Assembly: GCA_021234155.1 (NCBI GenBank)
Contig: JAJEKV010000053.1
Coordinates: 2,422,164 to 2,486,163, forward strand
From: Isoetes taiwanensis
Taxonomy: Eukaryota; Streptophyta; Lycopodiopsida; Isoetales; Isoetaceae
Direction: 5' to 3'
Length of the DNA: 64,000 nucleotides
Shown: positions 1-10,926 of the stretch, piece after piece
How positions within the stretch are numbered: the first letter of the stretch is position 1
Layout: the number at the start of each line of letters is the position of its first letter
Program-made: the position numbers and the translations under genes
Notes under the pieces: model-generated
Databases searched by the model: none
Seen by the model: the letters and a program-made list of their open reading frames with translations, nothing else
What the model was told of the DNA's origin: nothing

Positions 1-640
1 TTCATAGTTTTAGAATTGAATAACAAAATACTTGATAGACTTATCTCTGAACAGCGAATGCCTCTCAAAGCGATCTGCTTCCCATGCATCTGGTCCATCC
101 GGAATCCCTCTGCTCTGGTCTGATATGCTTCTGCTCTAATCTGCTGCCTCACAATCTAATCGGCTCCTTCCCATACATCTCTCGAGATTTGTTGCCCAAC
201 TCACGGTGGATCCCTTGTATGCTTTCGGATCTGGTCCTGGTTCTTCTCCTCGATCCATTCCCGCCCTTCCAGATCCATTGGGGCTTCTTCTATCTCCGCT
301 CCTCTCTTCCCCGATCGGCTCCTCCTTCCTCTGCTCCTTCAACTGTGAACCCTTTTTTTTTGCCTTATATCTTTTCAATTCAAATAGGGCTTTTGATCTC
401 CACCATTAGTTTTCCATAAATCTCCACCAGATTAGATTAAATAAATATGCTCTTCTTAGCTTCCCATATTTTCCACTATTATAAAAAATAAATCCTTCAA
501 AGGTTACATCTTCAAATAACATTCAAATATGCCAAATATGCCATTTTATGCAATTTAACATGGTAAGATCACGTGGCATTGCTCGCTTGATCACGTTTTC
601 ACCCAAAATGCACAATTCTGAACAAATTATTCGTTCTACA
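1..640 (-). repeat. Sense-3' LTR of the Ty3 element, partial
   Basis: Positions 1-640 match 7619-8253, both ending TTCTACA. About 260 bases of the LTR lie left of the window. Differences from the other LTR cluster in the first 250 bases shown. A polypurine tract abuts the right edge, as expected for the LTR following pol. Confidence 0.93.
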
Positions 641-651
641 TTATTCCCCTT
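641..651 (-). other. Polypurine tract of the Ty3 element
   Basis: On the minus strand this reads AAGGGGAATAA directly before the LTR start TGTAGAACG. That is the expected place and composition for the plus-strand primer. Confidence 0.7.
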
Positions 652-1540
652 ACAAAAAACTCGGCGTCCCGACGAAGTTCTTCAAGCTTGTTCTTCATGA
701 TCAAAATATTTTCTTCCAAACCATTGCCTCCATCGGCGATTCTATGGCTTCACCGAATATAAAATATACTTCCAAGGGGTGGCAAATCCCATCTAGGTCA
801 GGAGACTCTCTCTCACGCAACCTCGATATGGCTCCATCCCCCACTCTTCCTTCTACCTTTTGGATTATTTGTTTATTGGACTCTTTTACTACACGAACTT
901 GCTGGGATGGGAAAATGGCCAGCAATATGGGAAATAGAAAACAATGGTAAAGAAACAGTGTTCATGATTGGTAGGCCAACTAAAAATAGATGAACATGAA
1001 ATGATAGAAAAAAGGATGCTCCTGCAGCGAAAAAACAACGTTAGTAGAACCTATGGCTGCTAAGATGGTGAAGATGATTGCAGCACTTTATGAGTTGAAG
1101 GATATGAATGAGTGTAGATGAATGAATTGAATAATCATGGAGAAAAGCAGATGACCCTGTCATGGTAACAATGTCAAAAAATTAGTACAATAATTGCTGC
1201 CTGGTGGTAAAGCTTATATGGCAGACTTTGGTGTATTGAATGGGATGGATGAGTGTACAATGAAATGGATTGATTCTGATGGAGAAAAAGCAAATGCACC
1301 TGTCAATGGAAACAAAAATAGTTAACAACAAGATGCTGCCTTGATGCGGAGGTGATTGGCAGTCTTAATGGATTGATGTGAAGCGAGAGAATAGAAAATG
1401 AGATGAATTTGATATAGCAATGGAAGACAAACTGATGGATTATCAGAAAAATGATTTGTTATTTCTTCTTTATTTTTTTTATTTTTTTTTTCAAATATAG
1501 TACTACCCCCCTTTTTATTTATTCATCGTCCCGATGAATA
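652..1540 (-). other. Ty3 internal region between integrase stop and polypurine tract
   Basis: About 890 bases without a recognisable conserved frame. A minus-strand open stretch at 701-925 has no known motif. The segment is A-rich on the plus strand around 950-1450. An added envelope-like or extra ORF, as found in some Athila/Tat elements, is not visible. Confidence 0.5.
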
Positions 1541-2669
1541 CTACACCTTATTTGCAGGCATATGATACACTTTGAGTCTCGCACCGTTCACTCGTGTAGG
1601 AAGCTCATTTCCTACAAAATCTTTTAGTAATACAGATCCATTATCATATATTTCTTTGACAATATAAGGACCTTTCCAACGCATCCTGAGTTTACCCGGT
1701 TTCTTCCAATGCTTACTATCATAAAGTAGAACTAAGTTACCTTTATCGAAGTGCTTATTGTTTCGATGCCGATCATACCATGCTTTGCGACGTTGTTGAA
1801 TTGCTTCCCGTGACATATAAGCATATAGTCTGCTTTCATCAAGGGCTTCTAATTGTGCTAATCTTGCTTGCAAACTACCGTCCCAGTCTAATTTATGTTC
1901 AATAGCGATTCTCAAGGATGGGAGTTCTAGCTCAATAGGAACTATAGCTTCTTGCCCATATACTAATTTAAAACGTGTAGCATTTGTTGTAACTTTATGT
2001 GCAATGCGATAGGCCCACAATGCATCGAAAAGGCGTTTATCCCAATCTGTGCGGTTGGCATTACAAATTTTGGTAATTATGGTACATAGGGTTTTATTTG
2101 TACGCTCTACCTGGCCGTTTGCACGTGGATGATATGGAGTTGTCTTTCTATGTTTCACCCCATATCTATTAGTTAAAGCTTCAATAGTATCATTAAGGAA
2201 ATGCTTACCTGTCACGACCAATTCCAAAGGACGTACCAAAACGTTTTATGATATTTTCGGTACAAGAATATAGCCACATTATTGGTCGTGTCTTCCCTAA
2301 ATGCGCGGCAGCTTCCACCCACTTGGTAACATAGTCAAGACAAACCAAAAATATATTTATTACCGGTAGATGCATAGCGGATGGCTTGATTGGTCCTACA
2401 AAATCGATTCCCCATTTTTCAAAAGGCAAGATAGGCATTATTGGATGTAAAGGCATAACGTCTCTGTTAGAAGGCTTCCCCACCCTTTGACATACATCAC
2501 AATGTCTAATATACTCCCTAACATCAGCATGCAATTTAGGCCACCATAATCCAGCTTGAAGAATTTTCTTAATAGTAGTATCTATAGAGAAATGCCCACC
2601 ACTAGGTCCATCATGACATGAATGCAACACAGTTCCAATTTCATGTGGCATTATGCATCGTCTCAACAC
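1541..2669 (-). pseudogene. Ty3 integrase, frameshifted
   Basis: Two minus-strand frames (2205-2669 and 1541-2239) together form an integrase. The first has the HHCC zinc domain (H..H then CDVCQRVG) and the first catalytic Asp in GIDFVGP. The second has HPRANGQVERTNK with the catalytic Glu, then a C-terminal domain (RWKGPYIVKEIYDNGS) ending ARLKVYHMPANKV with no chromodomain. The frames overlap around 2205-2239, exactly where the second catalytic Asp (usual context SDRGKHF) is expected. In one frame this reads VVTGKHF and in the other GRDR then stop, so the second Asp site is broken and the enzyme should be inactive. Confidence 0.9.
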
Positions 2670-2741
2670 ATCATCATGACCTAATTTATATAATTGACCC
2701 GCAACAAGTGTATATGGCTTTGATTGAATTATTAATCGTCT

Positions 2742-3701
2742 TTACCAACAACACTCATACCGCCCTGAAATTCCCTGTAGATAAATAAGATGCAATAGAT
2801 TCATACCATTCAGTGCGACCTCTACTGAGAAAAAAAGTACTTCATCCGGCAAACAATCTGGAATATCTCTTTCTTCTTTTGGTCCTGAAATTCTTGACAA
2901 ATGATCAGCTGCTGAATGTATCTTCCCAGCTCGTACAACAATTCGAAACTTGAATTCCTGCAATAACAACAACCAACGAGCAATCCTTCCCGTGCGGCAA
3001 GGCTTGTTGATCAAATACTTCAAAGGTTGATGGTCAACAACAAATGCAAATTCATTAGCAAGAATATAATGCCTAAATTTTTGGATCGAAAAAATCATGC
3101 CAAGTGCCTCACGTTCAGTAGTAGAGTAGTTCTGCTCAGCTTTAGTTAATTGCCTACTTGCATAGAATATGGGATGATCGATATTCTTTTCATCAGCTTG
3201 ACACAAAATACTACCTATAGCATAGTTTGATGCATCAATCAACACATGGAATTCTTTAGACCAATCTGGAGACTTTAAAATAGGTGATTTAACTAAGGCT
3301 AATTTTAGTTCTTCAAATGCTTTTTGACACGCATCATTCCAATCATATTCCTTTGATTTTCGCAATAACTTAGTAAGTGGCAAAGCTCGTCGTGCATAAT
3401 GATCAATAAAGCGCCTATGATATCCTACATGCCCTAGAAAAGCTTGCAACTCTTTAACACTCGTTGGAGGCTGCAAATCAAGGATTTTAGAAGTTTTGTG
3501 TGGATCAATCGTAAGACCATGTATCGATACAACAAAACCTAGCAAAACACCATGTGTAACCACAAAAGTACATTTCTCCGGATTCAAGGAGATTCCATAT
3601 TCTCTACAACGCTTAAAGCATAACTCCAATTTACTCAAATGATAACTCAAGGATCCAAACACAGCAAAGTCATCTAAGAATACCTTCATAAAGTCTTGCA
3701 C
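2742..3701 (-). pseudogene. Ty3 reverse transcriptase (C-terminal half) and RNase H
   Basis: The frame begins at the polymerase active site KVFLDDFAVFG (FLDD in place of YVDD). It continues with thumb and connection motifs (LNPEKC, LLGFVVS, LQAFLGHVGYHRRFI), then RNase H with FHVLIDASNYAIG, the Glu in TTEREALG and the Asp in FVVDHQPLKYL. It ends at a stop after a short tail. It is separated by frameshifts from the N-terminal RT part at 3836-4864 and from integrase. Catalytic residues of RT and RNase H look intact. Confidence 0.92.
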
Positions 3702-3835
3702 AAACTCCTTGAAGGCTTATAATAACCCGCTGGAATGTCATTTGGAAGTTACATAAACCAAAGGGCATCACTTTCGATAAGCGTAAGTTCCCCAAATAGT
3801 TACAAATGTTGTCTTCTCCCTATCTTCCGGTCTAA

Positions 3836-4864
3836 TCAATACTTGGTTATATCCCCGAATCCATCCATAAATGAATAAACCTCTTGACCCTTCTGACATC
3901 TAACGCCGTCGCCGTGAAGGGAATAGGAAAAATGGTCTTTTCGAGTAGCATCGTTCAACTTCCGATAATCAACACATACACGTATTTTCAAATTTTTCTT
4001 ATATACACACACAATAGGTGATACCCATTCACTATAATCTATAGGGTAGATAAAGCCAACCTTAAGCAACTTATCAATCTCCTCCTTAACTGCTTTGGCA
4101 AATTTAGGATTAAGTCTATAAGGTTTTTGCACTACAGGTTTAGCATTATCATGGAGCTCAATCTTATGCATACACAATGACGGGTTAATGCCCTTCAAAT
4201 CATCATATGACCACGCAAAAATATCGTGATATTTTGAAAATAAGGCGACACAATTGTCATACAAATCCCCAGTGACATTAGCCCCTAACTTTATTGTCTT
4301 TACTTCTCCTCCTTTCCCGAGGTTAATTTCTTGCACCTTAGGAGGTTGTGAGAAGGTTTCATATTGACTAATTTCATGCGCAGGCTTCTTTTCTACCTTG
4401 ATCTCTTGAATTGTGCACTTCGTGAAATAATCAGGATATTTATCTTGTTTAATATCTTCTTCTTCTTCTTCTTTCTCACATTCTTTCTCCACTTCAACTT
4501 GGTTAACATCTATAACACCCATGAAATTTAGAATTGTATCCTCCAAGTCTACAACCGCGTCATCATAAACTCCGTACACACCTTCTTCTTTCAAGGACAT
4601 ATCTTCTTGTGGCTCACTAGAGGATGCTACATTTGCATATGCACTATCTGGATTATAATCCGGATCATCGTCATCACTACTTTCATTATCATCGTCACTG
4701 GAATCAGATTCTACTTCAAATTGTGCAACAGCTTTTGGCATTTCACTCACCCTAATTTCCACCCTATTATTTCCATCACCAATAACTAAAATCCCTCTAT
4801 GCCAATGGTGTATTGCTCGGCACGCAACAACCATGGTCGGCCTAATAATAATGGATAAGAACAT
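3836..4864 (-). pseudogene. Ty3 pol: linker and N-terminal reverse transcriptase
   Basis: The frame starts after the protease. It has a very acidic stretch (runs of Asp/Glu/Ser around residues 45-75 and a Glu run near 130), then RT fingers motifs SEWVSPIVCVYKKN and RVCVDYRKLNDAT. The frame fails shortly after this, before the catalytic FLDD that lies in another frame at about 3690. The acidic linker between protease and RT is longer than usual. Confidence 0.85.
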
Positions 4865-5029
4865 ACCGTGGTGGTAGCTTTTAAACTACATAATCCACAT
4901 AGAACACAAGATTTGCAATCATGGTTTTACACCTGGTAATCATGCCTAAAGGTTTTACTCGTCTCGATCAGCCATCCTTACTCTAAAATAAACAGAGAAG
5001 GTGCGGTAGGTCTAATCTTCAAGAGTTTC

Positions 5030-5070
5030 TTCCGCATAATGTTAACTCCGGATCCGCCCGTCAATCACAA
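5030..5070 (-). pseudogene. Ty3 aspartic protease motif, out of frame
   Basis: A minus-strand reading around 5030-5065 gives GGSGVNIMRKK preceded in a neighbouring frame by FVID. The expected active-site motif D-G-G-S-G is therefore split by a frameshift. This DGGSG form is typical of Tat-like Ty3 proteases. The flanking gag frame ends at 5061. Confidence 0.65.
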
Positions 5071-7108
5071 AGAAATCTATCCCTAAATCCCCTATAACAA
5101 CATGCACAGGATGGCGATTTCATATCAAACAAAGAGGGCCATATGGAATTAATGTGATACGGCCCTTTTTGCAATCGTGAGAGCCGCAGCCACTTCCTTT
5201 CTACATGGAGGGATAAAGATAACACCGGCATTTTAAAAGTGATAGTGGGTCTAATATTGCCTAAATCAGCCAATATATCATAAGTAGGCATGTCTTTAGA
5301 AAGTTTTAGAATTTTCTTGTATTTCCTTCTACTTCTTGGTTTCCTAAGTTGCTCTCCAGACTCTTTCTCGTTTGGAAAAGAGGAGTTTCCTGCATCCATA
5401 ATGCCTTTAAGTTCTTTAAATGTGGGCGTGTCATGCAAAGTCTCCTGTGGTGTGTTTTGGGTGTCACCCAATCCTAAGAATTCGGGCTTTTCAAATCTTA
5501 CACGTCTACTCCTTCTCTGATTATTAGGATTCAATTGCATCTTATAGATAGGGCATGAGTTTTCCTCTATTGGTTCACATAAATTAGAGTCAAGGATTTT
5601 TTCCTTCCCCTTAGATCCGTTTTCCATAGATCGCGGCGGCAATACATGTGGACACCTATCTTGTGAGTGTAACCCCTGGGTATTGCAAATGCCACAAACA
5701 GGTTCAAATCCCACTTCTTTTCGTGGATTGGGACAATTAGGAGCTATGTGTCCCTCTTCCTGGCATCTGAAACATCTAATAGGTTGTTGGGACCTTGATT
5801 GTCTTGGTGCTGGCCTTGAGAACCTATTGGGTGTATTATTTCTCCCTTGTGTAGATGGATTAGCAGCATAAACAGGAACTAATGGCGGCATTTGTCCACC
5901 ATCTACCATAGCGGGTTGGATATAATAGCTAGGGGTGCTAGAAGGTTTTGAGATAGCAGGTCTCACATTTGTCCTCGCTGGATCAACTCTCCTATCTTGC
6001 TGGAAATAGCAGTCATTATCATTATGGTTACTCCTACGACAATAATTGCACCATGTACTAGGCTTGGTCAGACACTCATTGGGAAAATGACCATAACCTT
6101 GACATTGAACACACCATACATTTCTACGGGTTTTGGGCTCTAAATTACGAGGTGTTCTAATTGCAGATAATTGCTTACTCAACTCCTTTTTTAAGACCTC
6201 ATCAATAGTTTGCCTAATAGTTGTCTGTAGATCAGATATAGGAGGCTGATTTGGAGCTATTTGTGGCTGCACCAACCCTCTAGAAGTTGCTCCGTAAGGC
6301 ATTCTACTATAATCAACTAATTGAGGGGATGCATAATGGACATGTATGTCTGGAATATTAGGTGTAGCAGCACTTTGCCCCATTGGCGCATAGAAACTAG
6401 GGATGCTTGTCATATTAGCATTCATTTGTGGGTTTCTCATATAATTCATCCCTGCCAGTTCTAGTTGGGATGCAATTTTAATTGCTGCTTCTAAGGACCT
6501 TGAGGGACTGCATTTTTACATAAAAGCTCATGTGGCTAGGAAGTCCTTTAGTAAACCATCTAATCTGATATTCGACATCTGGTGGTTTAGGTTTCTTACC
6601 CAAGAGTCTACGAAATCTATTAACATAACTTTGAATAGACTCGTTTGGCAACATAGTGAAGTCTTGTAATTCATCATCCAGTCTATCTATAAACCCTGCA
6701 GGTCTAAAAGTTTCTAGAAATGCTTCTTCCAATTCCTTCCAATTAGCATAAGTGGTATTCTTCAATGAATGGCGATACCACTCAAGCTCCACCCATCAAC
6801 GTGGTCGGAACCATCTTAATCGCTCTCGTGTTTGTATTCTCTTGATTTGCCTCACTCACCGTAAGAAAATGGCTAACATGTGCATCAGGGTCTTCTCCTA
6901 CCTGACCACTAAAAGTACCATAGCGCATGCGCGCTGATTTAACAGTTGATGTGCTCATATTTTGGTGATTTTTAGAATGGCTAGTCCTATGGAATAGTGT
7001 TTTTAACTGAAGATCTTCCTCCTCTTGTTGTTGCTGGCGTCTATTATATCTCTCTTGTCTTAATTGAGCTTGCTTCTCTCTTTGCTCTTTAGTGAATGAT
7101 GGATTCAT
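5061..7108 (-). pseudogene. Ty3 gag with four zinc knuckles, frameshifted
   Basis: Three frames (6782-7108, 6478-6792, 5061-6449). The first is a Gln/Glu/Arg-rich N terminus followed by the start of a retrotransposon gag domain. The second has the gag core (WKELEEAFLETF, ESIQSYVNRFRRL). The third has a proline-rich linker and four knuckles: CVQCQGYGHFPNEC, CNYCRRSNHNDNDC, CFRCQEEGHIAPNC and a longer CGICNTQGLHSQDRC. Three follow CX2CX4HX4C and the last is CX2CX5HX4C. Four knuckles is more than the one or two usual for plant Ty3 gag. The ends run into a protease region without a clean frame. Confidence 0.88.
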
Positions 7109-7336
7109 ACATCACAGGTTTTATGGGTGGCATGTCCCATCTATACTTGAAGCAGCACTCTCGGCTCTTACGTTTAGCATGGCGCTTCAATCCCCATTTA
7201 CTATTCCCAGTGAAGTTTTCCCCTCTTTCAATCTCTTAACATAATTTAATTCAGACAAGCAACTAATAATTATTAATCATTCCCGGTTCTTTCCAGATGC
7301 AAGGTTTATGCATGAGATAATCTCGCTCACTTTCGA

Positions 7337-7354
7337 AGCCCGTCCCGGCCACCA
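7337..7354 (-). other. Primer-binding site of the Ty3 element
   Basis: On the plus strand, 7332-7354 reads exactly like a tRNA 3' end: a 7-nt T-loop TTCGAAG, 5-nt T-stem half CCCGT, 7-nt acceptor half CCCGGCC, discriminator A, then CCA. Its complement, four bases inside the LTR end, is the minus-strand primer site. The donor tRNA was not identified; its acceptor 5' strand would read GGCCGGG. Confidence 0.82.
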
Positions 7355-7358
7355 AACA

Positions 7359-8253
7359 TGTAGACGGTTTTACGTGGTGTGTAGGAACAACATAGCCAGC
7401 AGATAATTCATTATCAATACACAGGGAGTTGAACCCAGGTATCCAGATATATAGCGATAAGGATTTAAAGATTCACAGCAGACATTTCATAACAAGTAAT
7501 ATGGTAATGAACCAGAGTTATATTCCATAGTTTCAGATCATGAATACACAAAATATTCATAGCACTTATCTCATAAACAAGCCATAAACACAGGCAGTTT
7601 GGCAATAGGAATCACATTCATAGTTTTAGAATTGAATAACAAAATACTTGATAGACTTATCTCTCGAGCAAATAATGCCTCTCAAAGCGATTCGCTTCCC
7701 ATGCATCCGGGTCCATCCGGAATCCCTCTGCTCTGGTCTGATATGCTTCTGCTCTAATCTGCTGCCTCACAATCTAATCGGCTCCTTCCCATACATCTCT
7801 GAGATTTGTTGCCCAACTCTGGTCGGATCCCTTGTATGCTCAGATCTACGGGTCTGTCTTCTCCTCTGATCCATTCCTGCCCTTCCAGATCCACTGGCTG
7901 CTCTTCTATCTCCGCTCCTCTCTTCCCTGATCGGCTCCTCCTTCCTCTGCTCCTTCAACCGTAACCCTTTTTTTTGCCTTATATCTTTTCAATTCGAAAT
8001 AGGGCTTTTGATCTCCACCATTAGTTTTCCATAAATCTCCACCGTTAGATTAAATAAATATGCTCTTCTTAGCTTCCCATATTTTCCACTATTATAAAAA
8101 TAAATCCTTCAAAGGTTACATCTTCAAATAACATTCAAATATGCCAAATATGCCATTTTTATGCAATTTAACATGGTAAGATCACGTGGCATTGCTCGCT
8201 TGATCACGTTTTCACCCAAAATGCACAATTCTGAACAAATTATTCGTTCTACA
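7359..8253 (-). repeat. Sense-5' LTR of the Ty3 element, complete (895 bp)
   Basis: On the plus strand it starts TGTAGACGG and ends GTTCTACA, giving TG...CA ends with a perfect 6-bp inverted repeat TGTAGA/TCTACA. The primer site is 4 bases away at the left; the interrupted RT frame begins at 8254 on the right. The predicted 5-bp target duplication would be the bases from 8254 (CACAT); its partner is outside the window. Confidence 0.93.
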
Positions 8254-10065
8254 CACATATTTCATGGCTATGAAAGGAAGTGCTTCCCTTTTGTCGTATT
8301 TAGAAGTTTGAAAGATACCCAATGCTTTGTCAAAAATCTGTATTTTCATATTTAAAAAGTTGGCTTCACTTCCAAACCTGTTATCTGGAGTGACTTCCGA
8401 GTATGTAGTTTCTTCCTTAATACCCAAAAACTCCAAATCATAAATCTGCAGCTCCTGTTTTCCACCATCACTCCATGTGGTTAAAAATTTCTTGATATTA
8501 GGACAGTTAATTGCTAACAGGTCGTCCATGTATCTGAAAACGTATCTGAACAACTTTATTTCTTCTAGCCTGCCTTGTTTGGCCAGTCCTTTAATGAAAA
8601 TAAGCTCAAACCATGCTAGATACATGTTACACCAACAAGGGCTGCAAGCAAAGCCCATTGGAATGCCACAAATTTGTTTCCACACATTTTTTCCAAGCTT
8701 TACGTGGCAGTTAGTTAAGAGCCATGAATTGGCTAAAATAAATCTGTTTTGACTCATTAGTTCCCAACATTTACCTTGAGGCTCAGTTTTAAACCATTTA
8801 GCACTCAATTTTCCATTGCTGGATTTTTTTATCCATAAATCATACCTTTTATTTTTATTTTTCATGTACTTCCATGCAGCACTAGCAATATATTCCAAAA
8901 TTTGGCATATACCTCTCTCTTCAAGCAATGGAATGCTTTCATAGCATTTAGTAATATCCGCTACAAATAGCTCATCAATTTTTGCAGGTAGATTTAGGGC
9001 CACATCGTATATTGATTTCACCATCCAACTAACATTTAATCTACCTGGTAACATAGTGGCAATATTCGCACATAAGCTTTTGGAAATTTCAGGCCAAAGC
9101 TCCATGATGGAATTTAGTACCACTGTGATATTTTCAGCAATTTCTGTATACAGTGTATCATGCGCATTCGTTATCCAACGATAATCATTCTTATGGGCTT
9201 TGAATAAGCCAAGGATATAAGGAAGTTTTTCTGATACAAAAATTACATTCCCAATACAATTCTGTATTCCTTTTTTAATTTCCATGTGAAGTTGCTCATC
9301 CTCCAATCCAAGAGGTATAAAATCTGTGCTATCAAGTCTTTTCAATGCCATTTCTCTAATGTGTTTTGGGCAGATGAAAGAGGGGTTGTTGGATGCCTTA
9401 TCCACCCCTGAAATATAGATATTGGTGGTCAGCCATTCAAGATTTTTGGTGACTGCCCTATCACTGAGGGGAAACTTCTTTAATGGTTCTTTTTGGCTTT
9501 TTTCACCAATTTCCTTTCCCACTTGTTCTATAACTTCTGTTACAATAAATTCCTTATCCTGGTCCATTATGTATGGAAACTGATATTTGTGCAGCTCAAA
9601 TATTGTGTTACAAGTCTTATATAACTCTGCTTTCATGTCTCTCCAGTTCAGGACCCTATCTGGGATGTGACTTAAACCTCTTTTGAACAGGCCACGAAGT
9701 GTTTTATTTTTTATTATCTCAACCTTTGTGCTTCTGATGTGCCCAATACTATCATCAATAAAGCCTTTCATATTTGGGTTCTTACACGGGCAGATATTCT
9801 CCGTGTCATCAACAAAGATATAGTATGGCTTGTAACATAACTCCTTTAAGTCCTCTGTGTATCTCCAAGAGAACATTGTGTCGTTCATGATCAACTCCCC
9901 AACATCCCCTAAAACAGCTCTCATATGTTTGTGTATTACTTTTGGAATACAGACCTTATCAAGTATCTTTGATAAAAAGAAGCAGTGTACTATTTTCATT
10001 TTGCATTTTTCCTTGGCAGTCCTTTTGGATAACTCTAGACACCTGCTAATAGATATTATTGACAT
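8254..10065 (-). CDS. Penelope/TERT-like reverse transcriptase, 3' end cut by the Ty3 insertion
   Basis: A long frame of about 604 residues from ATG at 10065 (610 from a TTG at 10083). Numbering from the TTG: a Cys pair in ICPCKNPN near 97-104; GVDKASNNPSFICP near 226-239; LGLFKAHKNDYRW near 291-303, equivalent to the Penelope PKIHK block; motif A FVADITKCYESIP at 373-385 with catalytic Asp; motif B CGIPMGFACSP at 472-482; motif C FRYMDDLLA at 516-524 with the catalytic Asp pair; then FLNMKI and SKYDKREALPF at 594-604. All polymerase residues are intact. Codon 610 ends exactly at 8254; the next 13 residues of the open frame come from LTR sequence. The thumb and any endonuclease would lie left of the window. 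The order and spacing fit Penelope-like RTs better than LINE or LTR RTs. No GIY-YIG domain is seen in the portion present. Confidence 0.85.
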
Positions 10066-10351
10066 TAAAACCGATACTCCCAAAGAAAACTCAACCTGTT
10101 CTATTATTTTTAGCCATACTGGTTACAATAGGATCATTTAGCAAAACATGGACACATGGCATGCCTGCTCATGGAGTCTGTAGGATTTTCGAAATGTTGG
10201 AAAGTCCAGACCGAGTATTTAGTATCATAAGTACATGATAATATACTGATTTTTATGCTAAAGCCAGTACACAACAGAATATTTTCATTCCGCTTATTTC
10301 CTACCTCATTATACGAAGAAGGAAGAACATGAATTAAGAGACAAATTGTAC

Positions 10352-10926
10352 CTATTTGTCATAATTGAGTTGTTGAACTCCTGCATCGGACATCCTCCGA
10401 GCATTATCAGGCTTTTGTTTTGTGACTGAATCTTCCATTGAACCAGGTGTACCAAGTTGTTCGATACCCGAATTATCTGCAATACTAGAGTCAGCTCTAC
10501 TTGGTGGAACAGTGATGCGTGGAGGAGCATATCCTCTTCCTGTAATGCCAGTAGTGTTCCTCTCCATGTTAGGTCTTGTTTTTTTGTTGTTGAAGCTGTT
10601 ACTAGAACCAGCTTCCAAGTTTTTCATAAATGAGACTGGTTTTATACTTTTTTCACAAACAATTGTCATCCTGCAGTTTGGTAAATTCAGCTTCAAATCT
10701 GCATATGGATTTTCTGCCAGTGCCAATGTCATTTTGATAAGGGTATCTCTAATCTCCAGGTAGGATATATAGGCCACAATTCCATCTTTCAGTGTGGTTT
10801 TCAAGAATTTTTTCATTGACACCATCTGTGCAACTATAGACATATCTGGAAAAATATCATCCAAGTTGTTGAACATGTACCATACAGCCTGGTCTATCCA
10901 TGTCATACTGTCCTTGCAGCTATTCC
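10352..10926 (-). pseudogene. ORF1 of the Penelope-like element, C-terminal part (separated by the CACTA insertion)
   Basis: The frame reads from the CACTA junction (residues NSCKDSMTWIDQAVWYM) to a stop at 10352, about 190 residues. It has a globular N half (VWYMFNNLDDIFPDM, LALAENPYADLKLNLP) and a low-complexity Ser/Asn/Arg-rich tail with RGYAPPR. No family was recognised. The stop lies about 285 bases before the ATG of the RT, same strand, so the two ORFs look like parts of one element or one spliced unit. A GT-type donor follows the stop immediately, and an AG lies near 10106, so splicing between the two cannot be excluded. Confidence 0.7.
10924..10926. repeat. Target-site duplication TCC, left copy
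   Basis: TCC precedes CACTACTAG at 10927. The partner TCC is at 11657-11659. Three bases is the duplication size of CACTA transposons. Confidence 0.88.

Larger units (their letters stand above)
1..8253 (-). mobile_element. Ty3/gypsy LTR retrotransposon, non-chromodomain type, sense-3' LTR cut by window edge
   Basis: Order in sense (minus) direction: 5' LTR 7359-8253, primer-binding site, gag with four zinc knuckles, protease, reverse transcriptase, RNase H, integrase, polypurine tract, 3' LTR 1-640. RT before integrase is the Ty3 order. The integrase ends without a chromodomain, and the protease carries a GGSGVN signature, which fits the Athila/Tat (OTA) side of the Ty3 tree; the lineage is inference. 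Coding is broken by several frameshifts, so this copy is not autonomous. The two LTRs differ by scattered substitutions and small indels, so the insertion is not recent. The element sits inside the reverse-transcriptase frame that resumes at 8254. Confidence 0.93.

Noticed and set aside
136-419. ORFs on both strands within the left LTR
   Set aside because: Same sequence recurs in the other LTR with broken frames, and there is no coding signature.
7332-7354. Possible tRNA gene
   Set aside because: Only the 3' third of a tRNA shape is present, and it sits at the LTR edge. It is a primer-binding site.
8254-10065. Telomerase catalytic subunit
   Set aside because: Motif A and B resemble TERT, but the telomerase RNA-binding region and T motif are not recognisable, and the setting is a two-ORF element.
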